In this document: positions 50,701 through 60,600 of the stretch, piece by piece
Numbering within the stretch: position 1 is the stretch's first letter
Layout of the letters: every line of letters begins with the position of its first letter
Notes under the pieces: generated by a model
Database searches by the model: none
The model's input: only the letters and a program-made list of their open reading frames with translations
What the model was told of the DNA's origin: nothing
Made by a program: the position numbers and the translations under genes
Assembly: GCF_001522545.3 (NCBI RefSeq)
Contig: NC_031770.1
Coordinates: 93,100,851-93,164,850, forward strand
DNA: 64,000 nucleotides
Origin: Parus major
Taxonomy: Eukaryota; Chordata; Aves; Passeriformes; Paridae
Direction: 5' to 3'

Positions 50701-52610
50701 TGTGGTTGGATATTGATTTGGACCTATTTGCACTTGTTTTCATTTTAGGTTGTTGTGCTTAAATATATATAAATATTCAGCTGTCATAACCAGTGTTCAA
50801 ATTTTAACCTGTAGCTATACATATACAGGTACTCAGAAAGCTCCTCAGAGCAGCACAGGGTAGCTACAGAGGTGGTTTAATTTTAATAAACGTCATATTT
50901 TTATAATTTTGCTTAGAAAATTTTCTTTAATTTCTTTAAAATAAGACAGATAAGTCCTTTGAGTGTTCAGTGCACTTTTTTGGGGGTTTTTTTGAGTGAC
51001 ATAACAAGCACTAGAATTTATTCCTAAAAAAACAGTTTCAGTTTGGAAAGTCTTAACTTCAAACCCACTAAAAAAATCCCCACTTTACAGAGAAGCAGAA
51101 ATGTGAAGCAAAATAATTTTCCTGTGCAAAAAGACTCTGTGAAATGGATATCTACTCACTTAAAAGGATCTGCTGCACAGAGATGATCAGGCCTCTCTTT
51201 GGTACTGAATGATAAAAATGTTTTGCATTCTACCCCACTTATAATTGGACTGCTAAAATAGCCATAGAAAAATGAGCTAGATACTATTTTTCCTTCTCTA
51301 TTTACACTTTTTTCTGCTAAAAATTGAGTCAACTGAAAATGAATGCTTCACAGGTCCAAATTTGCAGAACACCCAACTCAGGAGTCCGAATGCTCAATAA
51401 GAGAAATTTAAGGCAGAACTTAACAAGGATTTTTACTGTGATTTTTAACTTGCCAGAAGGAAAGCAGCTCAACTTGGATTTCAGGTCCAAGATGAGACAA
51501 TATTTTTCTTCTTTTTACATTCTACAAATCCAGTGAACCTAAATACAAGAAAGTCAGAACATACCCTTTTAGGCATGCCTGCCACACAGGTCCTGTTTGT
51601 GGCCCTTGTGGTTACATTCAACCATTTACAAGGACTGCCTCAGGGAGAACCCCCAAGGCTCCAAACCTCCCTCCCCACAAAACTATTACAGTTAGCATGT
51701 GAAGCATTTTGATTGCAAGAATATGGTAACATTATAGAAGAAAATGTGTCAAAAAAATACTGGGAAAATCCACAACAATTTATAAATCTTCAGAGAAAAG
51801 AGATTCCAGAATTTGAGATTTACTCATACACTGATGGTTGCAAAGAAATAGTCCATGGGCACAGTCAGCCACCAAGCGTGCCTTGCATCTTCTATGGAAG
51901 CAGCATGGTGAAAATTCAGGTTAAATATTTGGGTGTGATCCAGTGAGTTTTTATCTTTTTGTCTTTCAAATATTGTGCCACTTCTTTGCAAAAGAGAACC
52001 TCCCAGACCTTGCCACCTGCACTGCTCTGTGCTAAGCACTGCTGCCTTCCTACCATCCACACTAGACTCAAGAAAATTACTTTTTCTCTTTCCATTCTAA
52101 TGATCCCATCCATTCTCTGTATTTGCTTTTCCTTATATTTGTGTCAGGGCTTTTGTTTCAGGAAAAAATTTCTTTGTCAGCTACTACAAGAGTGGGTTTG
52201 GTATAACGTTTGTAACTATACAAACTCTGTGCTCATGCTTCTCTGAATGTCTTCTGTTGCCTCCTATAATTAAAGAGGTATATTATATCTTTGTTTTCAT
52301 TTGTATTATTGTTTCCATCTATTTTTGGCTTCATACCTGACGATTTTAGATGTCTCTGTCCCATTAGCACTGTTGAAAAAGGAATGTCTCTGGAACCTAT
52401 TCACTGGTGCTTCTTAAGCAGAGAAGAAGCATTTGGGATTTGACTGCTCACAGCAGCCACTTTACCTGGCAGGTCTGAAAAGGTATCTGACTTCAGACAG
52501 GGTGTTAAAAATAGACAAGGTTTCCTGTTCACAATCTGTTGGGTGATACAAACCATCATAAATCAAAGGCTTATCATTACAGCATTACCATAATTCTTTC
52601 AGAGCAGACA
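35711..52610. other. Long AT-rich stretch with no gene or recognised repeat family
   Basis: Nearly 17 kb without a CR1 tail, SINE box or LTR that I can recognise. Frames of 127-139 codons occur at 36636-37055 (plus), 47963-48370 (plus), 48696-49079 (minus) and 48727-49113 (plus). They lie in locally GC-richer patches, the last two are antisense to each other, and none has a recognisable motif. Low-complexity tracts include A14 at 35765-35778, a T-rich run at 43066-43085 and A15 at 49653-49667. The GC-richer patches near 36.7-36.95, 48.0-48.25 and 48.7-49.1 kb might be conserved noncoding elements or unidentified exons, but I cannot support either from sequence alone. Confidence 0.5.
49653..49667. 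repeat. Poly(A) tract, 15 bases
   Basis: A run of 15 A followed by TAAAAG. No recognisable retrocopy body lies upstream. Confidence 0.85.
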
Positions 52611-52904
52611 GGCTCATACAGGATAAGGGGAAATTGTTTTAAACTAAAAGTGGAGACATTTAGATTAGATATTAGGAAGAAATTCTTTACTCAGAGGGTA
52701 TTGAGGCACTGGAAGAAGTTGCCCAGAGAAGTTGCAGATGTCCTTTCCCTGAAAGTGTGCAAGGTTGGGTTGGATGGGACTTTGACCACCAACCTACTCT
52801 AGGGGAAGGTGTCCCTACCTGCCTTATGGCACAGGGGTTGGAACTAGATGATCTTTAAGATCCCTTCTAACCCAAGTGCTCCACAATTCTATGATGATTC
52901 TATG
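52611..52904 (+). mobile_element. CR1 LINE 3' end, about 295 bp
   Basis: It follows the CR1 end from the ORF2 terminus to two terminal octamers (ATTCTATG at 52886-52904, with a spacer). Readable ORF2 residues are [25 protein letters not shown] and LSLKVCKVGLDG, then the 3' UTR with GGTGTCCCTACCTGCC and TTGGAACTAGATGATCTTTAAG. Relative to most copies a few small deletions occur. The open frame at 52539-52802 starts in non-CR1 sequence, so its apparent start is meaningless. The copy is 5'-truncated and inactive. Confidence 0.93.
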
Positions 52905-53640
52905 CAAGCAGGTGGTGAAGTGCTGCATCAAGGCTCCTTGCCTTCAGACTTCTAACAATGTGCAGTTAGTTCAGCCTACCAAAGCCAAAGCTGAACTTCT
53001 TAGCACTCCCACAAGCTTAATTATATTTGGTTAAGCTTTTTAAGGGGTATCTAGTATCTAACAAATACCAGTTATCATTTCCATTCCTGTAAGAACTCAA
53101 AAGATGACCTCATTACTAGTGTGCCTCTTTTATGTCTCAATTTCAGTTGTTATAGATGCAACCTACACCATCATCTGCAAGAGTTCCAAGTTACTCCTGA
53201 AACCAGTCCTTGAAATATCTTGCTCTGGCAGGAGAGCATCAGGACCAGTGGCACCTGCCTTCCCAAGGCTTACTCCAAAACCATGTGTGTTCCCTGTCAG
53301 AGAAACACAGACCCCACTTGCAGTGGCAAAGCTGGCCCAAGTAGAACATATTAAGACTTGATTTTTTTTTTATCTGTCTGGTACTGCTGGAAGTAGTAGA
53401 GATTTTGCAAGACCTTTCAATCATTCCCTGTGAGCTGTCAGTTCCTCTGCCCTCACAAGGAAACAACCTTTCCTCTTAGCTCCTGATGAGACGCACCCTG
53501 CTGCAAAGGCAGCTGGTGCCAAAATGTCTCTCACCCACGGTGGTGTGAGTGAGAAGCCTGTCTTGTCAGTTCATTTCATCGTATTCTGATGAGATAGCCA
53601 AGACTTGTCCAATTATGTCTCCTCAAGATTTTACTAGATT

Positions 53641-53728
53641 GCTATTGTCCAATATGCTATTGCCCAATATCCAATTTTGCATACACGCTGATGAACATCC
53701 AATATCCAATTTCATGTATACACTGATG
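53641..53728. repeat. Nested short tandem duplications
   Basis: Two 15-base copies (53641-53655 and 53656-53670) of GCTATTGYCCAATAT differ at one base. The end of this array forms the start of a second duplication: 30-base copies at 53664-53693 and 53699-53728 begin with the same 14 bases (CCAATATCCAATTT) and match at about 24 of 30 positions overall. Confidence 0.8.
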
Positions 53729-55127
53729 TTTTAATTCCTTTTACCAAAAGCTAATTTAATGTCAAAACAGAACTTGCTAATGATTTATCTACTTTGTGGG
53801 ATTTTTAGTAAAAGTATTTTATTTTATTATCCTCTGCCTTCCCCACCATTCCCAATTAGTTATCAAAAACATAAATAAAACAAAATGATTTTGTGGAAAG
53901 GAGAAGTTACAATGAAAATAAATAAATAATTTTGGCCATATATCAAACACTTTGGCATTGTATCAACATATGTATCGTTGCACACCTTATCACATTTAAA
54001 TATGTATATTGTGTTCTTTTTGTTTTGAATAAAAGGAAATGTTAAAGAAGATTAATTTAAAGAATATTATGAAAATATTCCAATATCCATATTAATATGT
54101 GGTCTTTCAAATTGTATTACATCTCAAAAAAAGTAATTTCTCTACAAGCCTTTCCATGATTAAAGGAAGTAGTGACAGCAACAACAGAAGGAACTTTCCC
54201 ATAGCAGAGATTTCAACAAAAGGTGACAGATATTTAAGTAATAAGGAAATCATTGACTGCATTATCCACTTTTTATATCTCAACCAAAACTAAGAGAAAG
54301 GTACTCCAGAAGAGAGGGTATAGTGCTACAGTGACCCCAGATAACATAGCTGACCTCCTTGCACTGCCATTGGCTACATTATTTCTTTTATCCAGTCACC
54401 ATGACAAGCTAAGCTGAAACACAGGCTTGAGAATTTTTTCATGACCCAGGAAAGAAAATTCTGACACTTTTCAGAGTAATGTTATCACGAATCTGCATTA
54501 GCATGAACTAATTAAAACTGCCCTATGATTAACATGAACAAATAAACATGATTCATATAAACATGAATCTTTTAGAAGTTATCATCTCAAGTATAATCAG
54601 GATTGTATTCCATAAGAATATAATATACCAATTAAACAGAGTAACTAGCCAAGCCTGAGGGAAAAAAAAAACTATGTAGACTGGAATTAGCTCTGAAGCA
54701 ATTCAAAATAGCACCTTAAGAGAGTCTTCATACTTAATATTTACTAAATAGTAGGAAATTTAGTGGTGGTGCTTGCAAGAGCCACAAATCCTATTTATTT
54801 GTAACTTCCTTTTCAGTATTTAGACACTTAAAGAACAATTCACCAGCAAGAACAAAAAACTCTTTTATATCTTTCATTTGTCAGGAATTTACACTCTTGT
54901 CTGACAGAACAAGACTTTGCTGCAATGATACATATACTTGTGACCTCTGGGTCCAATTACCGTAACTGGCAGCACTTACAAGAGATTTCACAAATTATTT
55001 AAGATGTCTCAGACTAAACACAGCATAGTAAATACAGGTTCATTTGGAACTTTTCACTTTGTTCAAATAATTGCACCATTACACCATTGTCCAAAACTAT
55101 GCCTTCAAAAATCTGGAACAAGGAATG

Positions 55128-55194
55128 TCAAAGTTCTCTGAAGCTGAGAAATTATGATGCTTTCAAAGTGCTCTGAATCTGAGAGATGATGATG
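55128..55194. repeat. Two-copy tandem repeat, period 35
   Basis: The 32-base copies at 55128-55159 and 55163-55194 agree at 28 of 32 positions. Each carries CTCTGAAKCTGAGA followed by an ATGATG end. In the second copy that end has grown into (GAT)4-like sequence. Confidence 0.8.
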
Positions 55195-55376
55195 ATGTGG
55201 CCCCTCCCAGACTAAAATTGCTGGAGGAAGAGGCCAAGACTTTTCAGTTGATATTTTAATTCCTTCTTCCAAAAGTAAATGAACAGGAGGATAAACTTCA
55301 GGACAAAAGCAGTTGCATTTTCAACTTTCAGGTGAAGCATTCCTAAGTATCTCATAATCTGATTGACAGCAGACTG

Positions 55377-56004
55377 ACCATGAACTAGCAGCATGCCCAC
55401 ATGGCCAAGGGGCCATGCCATCCTGGCCTGCATCAGAAATAGTGTGGCCAGCAGGACTGACCATTCTTCCCCTGTAGTTGGCACTGGTTAGGCCACAATT
55501 TGAGTTCTGTGTCCAGTTCTGGGTCCCTCAATTTAGGAAGCATGTTGCAGTGCTGAAACATGTTCAGAGAAGGGCAACAAGGCTGGTGAAAAGTCTGGAG
55601 CACAAGTCCTCTGAGGACTGGCTGATGGAGCTGGGATTGTTTAGCCTGGAGGAGAGGAAGGTCAAGGGAGCTTATCCCTCTCTACAGCTGCCTGAAAGGA
55701 GGTTGCAGCCAAGTGAGGGTCAGTCTCTTTTCCCAGGCAAACAGTGACAGGACAAAAAGACCCAGTCTTAAACTGCATCAAGGAAAGTTTAGGTTGGAAA
55801 TCAGGAAGTTCTCAGAAAGGATGTGTCATTTGGCATTGGAATGCCAAGGAGGTGGCAGAGTCACAGTGCCTGGAGGTGTTTAGGAAAAGGCTGGATGTGC
55901 CACTCAGTGCCATGGTCTGGTTGTCAAGATGGTGTTAGGTCATGGGTTGGACCCAATGATTTCAAAGGTCTTTTCCAACCTATTTGATCCTGTGATTCTG
56001 TGAT
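55377..56004 (+). mobile_element. CR1 LINE, 5'-truncated, about 630 bp
   Basis: It starts in the late ORF2 region (CCACATGGCCAAGG, CATCCTGGCCTGCATCAG, AGTGTGGCCAGCAGGA) and continues through the ORF2 C-terminus and the 3' UTR to CTGTGATTCTGTGAT at 55990-56004. The order of blocks is intact, with small deletions. Differences from the 24.3 kb copy show that they are separate insertions. It is truncated and frame-shifted, hence inactive. Confidence 0.94.
55478..55747 (+). pseudogene. CR1 ORF2 C-terminal remnant
   Basis: An 89-codon open piece reads [30 protein letters not shown] and [13 protein letters not shown], the standard order of the CR1 ORF2 C-terminus downstream of the RT domain. After VKG the frame drifts to [11 protein letters not shown], where the family has a DLIALYNYLK-type sequence. 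This shows a one-base loss near 55668-55675, and the true frame continues shifted. The Met at the start is an internal position. Confidence 0.85.
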
Positions 56005-56639
56005 CAAATATACAGTCATTGCACGCATTTAGCAACTAAAAGAAACAAATCCACTTTCCTGAGATTGTACCTAAGGAACAAGTTTTGGTGTAAAATAGAA
56101 ATCACAAACTCTTCTTCTATCTCTTACCGCCATAAGCAGCAGTGACATCTCCTACCTAATTGCAATGCCTAGATGCAAGATATCCTGTCTCTGGCATGAT
56201 AGGATCATGTGGATCATGGGCACAGAAATAAATGTGGCAGATCTCTAGTAGTCCAAAGGTCAGCCACAACTTTCCACGGAGACTCTGGAGAGGTAAGAAC
56301 CCAAGCTTCATCTTGTGCTGAAGAAGGGATGGCCAGAGCAGCTGTCTCAGGAGTTTGCAGGACTCTGGAGCTCAGGTCCTGCATGTCCTACAGCATAGGT
56401 TCCACATGTCCTACTTGCAGAGATTCACCCAGCCCCTGCATTACACCCCTGAGCTGCATGTCCAGGAGGAGCAGGGAAGGGAACACTTTGATTAACTAGA
56501 TATAGCAAATACACAAGGCTGGATAGAACACATCCAAGGGGTACAAGGGTGATGACTGTGAGTTCTCTCTTCCTTGGAAGGTGGCCACCTTCTCAGGGCA
56601 AGAGGTAGAGATATCCTGAGAAATAGAAGGCTAAAAACA
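56005..56639. other. Unidentified sequence between two CR1 fragments
   Basis: GC content rises from about 56190 to 56630, and a 96-codon frame (56209-56499) encodes no recognised product. Words such as TCTCTTCCTTGGAAGGTGGCCACC near 56560-56590 might belong to an old retroelement, but I cannot place them in a family. It may be an internal part of a rearranged CR1 or of an unknown LTR element. Confidence 0.4.
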
Positions 56640-56811
56640 TGCCAGAGATTTTTTTCTTGTGGAATCTTCATCCTTGAGATTTCCAAAACTCAGAAGAACA
56701 AGCCCTGACGAACCTGCTCCAACTTTGAGAGCAGCCTGCACTGAGCAGAGGCTTGGACTTGATGATCTCTAGAAGTCTCTTCCAACCTAAGTTATTCCAC
56801 AATTTGAATAA
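56640..56811 (+). mobile_element. CR1 LINE 3' end, about 170 bp, older copy
   Basis: The block order is GCCAGAGA...TGTGGAATCTTCATCCTTGAGAT, then TTCCAAAACTCAG, AACCTGCTCCAACTTTGAGAGCAG, GAGCAGAGGCTTGGACTTGATGATCTC and TCTTCCAACCTAAGTTATTCC. This is the 3' UTR of a CR1 subfamily with the CTCTAGAAGTC variant. The terminal octamers are badly eroded (CACAATTTGAAT), which suggests an older insertion than the copy at 55.4-56.0 kb. Confidence 0.85.
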
Positions 56812-57169
56812 ATTAGATTTAATGTACTGATACAGTCAAAGATCACGGTAAAATATAAGAATAAAATGCATCAGCTCCTCTATCCTCATTCAAATATAGT
56901 TTTAATTGACATATGCAATTTCTATTTGTACTAATGAATCTTAAATTTGAATAGTGAGTACATTTACACCCACCTGCAAAACCCAAAAGCTATATAGAAT
57001 TATAGCAGCTTTAGAAGGCAGCTAAAGACAGGTATTCCCTCAGAAGTTACTAGTCATCCCAGGGCTGTAATTGTTTAATTTGTGAAAGAGTAAGGCATGG
57101 AGAGTTATTTGGCTTAGGAAGTTGCTTATGAAATCTTAACTGAGCTGCTATGATTTATCTTTAAGCATC
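56812..57169. other. AT-rich spacer, nothing recognised
   Basis: Unique AT-rich sequence between the old CR1 end and the solo LTR. No frame, repeat family or regulatory motif is recognised. Confidence 0.6.
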
Positions 57170-57390
57170 TGTATTGGGTCTGACTGAGGAAAAGTTCACA
57201 GCCCTCACAGTGCTGTGCTCTGCATTGGTAGCTGGAAGGGTGTTGATAACAGACCAGTGTTTTGGCTACTGCAGAGCAGAGCTGTCCCTCTGACATCCCT
57301 TCCTTCATCAAAGGGATGAGAGTGGGCAAGATCCTGGGAGGGGACACAACCAGGCCAGCTGACCCAGACTAGCCAAAGGCATATTCCATA

Positions 57391-57412
57391 TGATGTCAGC
57401 TCAGATATAAAA
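57391..57412 (+). promoter_or_regulatory. LTR core promoter: CRE-like motif and TATA box
   Basis: TGATGTCA at 57391-57398 is one base from the TGACGTCA cyclic-AMP response element, the change being the usual CpG decay. TATAAAA follows at 57406-57412. Their spacing fits the core U3 promoter of the solo LTR. Whether it is active in any tissue cannot be judged from sequence. Confidence 0.6.
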
Positions 57413-57605
57413 GCTAAGGGAGAGAGGAGGAAGGGGCAGCATTTGTGACTCTTCAGAGATGGCCTCCCAAAAGAACCTTTACAAGTGCGGAATCTCTGCT
57501 TTCAAGGAAGTGTCCAAACATCACTCACTGACAGGAAATAGACTGACTTTTCTCTTGGCTTATGTGCGTGCAGACTCTCACTTATTTCTTTCTTTCTTTC
57601 ACTGT

Positions 57606-57611
57606 AATAAA
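57606..57611 (+). terminator. LTR polyadenylation signal AATAAA
   Basis: A canonical AATAAA lies about 195 bases after the TATA box, inside the solo LTR, followed by T- and C-rich sequence. This is the expected place for the R-region polyadenylation signal. Confidence 0.65.
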
Positions 57612-60600
57612 ACCACCTCACCCGCTGGTTGTTCTCCATCTTATTCTCTCCCCTGTCCCATTGGAAAAGGGAGTGATAGAGCAACTTAGTGGGCATCTGG
57701 CACCCACCCAAGGTCAACCCACTACATCAGATTGAATTTTGAGCAAATACAAATTCTAGAGCTTGCTATACCTATATTGGAACAGAAAAAACATCTTCAT
57801 TTTCCCTCTTTAAAACACAAAGCAAAGTAACGACAGCTCCTTTTCATCCCCCTGCACTAGTTTATTAAGATACAAAGGATACATGGGCAGGCCTTGCAAA
57901 GCCTAGTCTGCAAAGTCTCCTAGTTGGAGAGGATGGTATGGAGTGGTAGGAATAACACTTCCTCTGGGAAAAGGACACCTTGGTGTTATCACCATGTCAC
58001 TGTGACACACTGAGGCTACACACCAAAACGGTGCGGGTAAAAGTCACTGTAGAGCAAGGCCACAGGAAATCACAGCAAATACTTTTGGGTTGGGGAATTG
58101 TAAGCCCTTTAGCAGATAGGTCTTGGCTACATCTCCACACTTGTAACTCATCTGACAGACTGTCAGCACACACATACACTATGCACTTCAGATACCACTG
58201 CTACTGTCCCTGACAGTTTACCCTTCTTTTGTTTATCCCGAATAGAAGCCACAGACCCCCTTATGGGACGTTTTGGATCCTACATGCCTACCTGATCTTT
58301 CCACAGGGCTGAATCCCTGCCAGGCAGAGCTGAGCTGGGCTACAATAGCCTGCAGCACACCCACACAGAGGAAAAAACACCTCTCAGGAATGGTCTCCAG
58401 CGAGCACACCAACACCAGAGCTGGAGAAGTGGAGGTGCCCCATCATCAGGCTACAGCTGGTGGCACCATCCTGCACCATGTCCCTGCTACATCACTAGGC
58501 AGCACTTGACTCCTCAAAGGTTTTGTTAGAGATGTGGGATGTTCCCTTGTTTCTGTCTCACCCACACACCATTAACAAAGCCAGCCATAGCTTGGGGCCT
58601 CTCAGGTTTTAGTCTGAGAGAGTATTGTGAAATATGTTTAGGCCTTGTTGCAGGAGATCTTTTTAAGGCACAGTGTCAAAAAAATTTGTGATTCAAAAGC
58701 ACAGATTATTGAGATAATAATAATAATATTTACAAGCAAATGCCAGGGAATACCAGGTGATATTTCTTCTTGCTGCTCTGGAATTGTACTTAAGATTTAT
58801 GTGTGAAGCATGTGGATTTGAAATATTTTGATACCTATACTTGTACTTTAGAAGAAAATCCGTTAAACATGTAAAATAGAGTAATAGTCCTTCCACGCAT
58901 CTTTGTTTCAAAAAAACTAATCGTGATTAAAAATTAAAGTTTATGGTTTTGTGCTAGGGCTTGGCAACAAAACTCTCCCAATGGCCTGCTTTATTCTACT
59001 GTGTAGGAGTCACATAGATACAAAGACATTCAGCTCAAAAATTATGAACAGGGTAAAAGAAGATGTTTTAAGTATAAAAGTTACCACAACAAAAATAAAA
59101 AAGGAAACATCCTAGCTATTTACCTGCATTTATGGTTCTGGTATCACAGAGCTTTTCCTGCTGTGAAGCAAACTCGTACCAGAAGTTGTGAATCATTACT
59201 TCAACTATCCATGAAGTTACTTAATGGTTTATAATTTAGTAGTAGTTTGTCTTTTATAAACTATTTGATAAATCAATTTTCAAATTTATTAATATCTAAA
59301 AATAGACATCACCTATATAAATGGGGGAAACTGAAGTCTGCACTGTGTAAGGACCAGAGCCTGTAAATATTATTTGATGTTACATGTCAAACAAGGTTTT
59401 TATACATTTGTCACTTTGGAGAAGTTGAGACTCTAGATATAAGTAGCACTCTTTCATTGATGGAGATCCACTGAGATTAATCAGATGTCTGATATTTCAC
59501 CTAGCCATCTTCCTTGCCCAGGTGAAAGTTGCCCTGAAAACTGAGAACAAGACACAAATTTTCCAACAGCTGTTTTGTTGTTCTGTGTAAGACAAGTCCA
59601 TTTAGTCACCTTTTGGCCCAACACACAAACTGAAGTAGCAGCACACTACCAAATTCATGCATAGGCAGAACTGGGACATTTCTCTCCTGATGGACAACTG
59701 CAAGTGACAGCAGAAAACCAGAGAAGGATAGATTATTTTTAGGAATACTTATTTCATTGATTTAGGCCATAGAATTCTTTCATGCAAAGAGAACAAACAG
59801 AGAAGGATGCCTGTGCCTCATTCATGCCTTTGGCAATGTTTGATAGCACAGGGTGATATAGATTTCAGAACACAAAGAGACTACCCACACCTCCTTCCCC
59901 AATGATCAGGCATTCTTATGGAAATAATAGCTTTCTCTTTATACAGAAATATTATCCACATTTCATTCAATGTTGAACAGTAGGATAGTTTATTGCAAAC
60001 CCCAGTCATCTGGAGAGATTTTGCTGAAGGTGGAATAAAACAAGGATAGGTCTCAGTAAGCAGGTTATAATTTTTTTCTGTACCAGTTAAACAGTTATGC
60101 TTCTGGTGGTGATTTTTAAAGAGGGAGATCATCATTTGTGCAGTCAGTTTTTGAGAATACAAAATTGGAAGAGTGGTAGGGCAGTTTTACTCTGTGAGCT
60201 GATGATACCACACTGTTAAAACTATGGAGCTTCAATGCACTGCTCTAATCTTTGATCAGTTTAGTGTGTACATACCCCTAAGTAACCCAAAGATGCACAC
60301 AGAGAAAGGATATTTTTGATGCCTATTAAGGTGGAATGACAGAGCTAAAACACACACAATTATGTCTATTTCTCTGCAGTTGATGCTCCTCCAGTGCAGT
60401 GGGAGGAGCTGGGGGAGCTTGGGGAATCCCCAGGAGCATAAGGAAGCTGGCAGTCATAAAATACTTGATACACTCTTGGGAATAGTCTTAAACTGAGCAC
60501 TGGAGATGACAGTGCTGTCTCACCTCTTGAGAGACAGGCAATAGAGGCACAGCTTATCTACAATATGGGAGATTGAGCTGCAAATCAAGTATCTGACAAA

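Larger units (their letters stand above)
52905..55376. other. AT-rich unique sequence with two local tandem duplications
   Basis: No gene is recognised; frames are below 90 codons. Structures present are nested tandem duplications at 53641-53728 and a two-copy 35-base-period repeat at 55128-55194. No recognised mobile element lies between the CR1 fragments that flank this stretch. Confidence 0.55.
57170..57726 (+). mobile_element. Solo LTR of an avian ERVL-like endogenous retrovirus
   Basis: A 557-base unit begins with TGTATTGGGTCTG and ends with ACTACA, giving the TG...CA borders of an LTR. In order it contains a GTGCTGTGCTCTGCATTGGTAGCTG-like U3 block, a TTGATAACAGACCAGTGTTTTGG block, a TGATGTCA motif (57391-57398), a TATA box TATAAAA (57406-57412), a polyadenylation signal AATAAA (57606-57611) and a C/T-rich R-U5 part. 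This matches from memory a widespread LTR of chicken and songbird genomes assigned to ERVL-like (class III) elements; I do not assert a subfamily name. No primer-binding site or gag, pol or env sequence follows, so it is a solo LTR left by recombination between two LTRs. Flanking bases do not give a perfect 5-bp target duplication (GCATC before, TCAGA after). Confidence 0.85.

Noticed and set aside
57459..57689. 76-codon plus-strand frame and the antisense 71-codon frame
   Set aside because: Both lie inside the solo LTR, which is noncoding.
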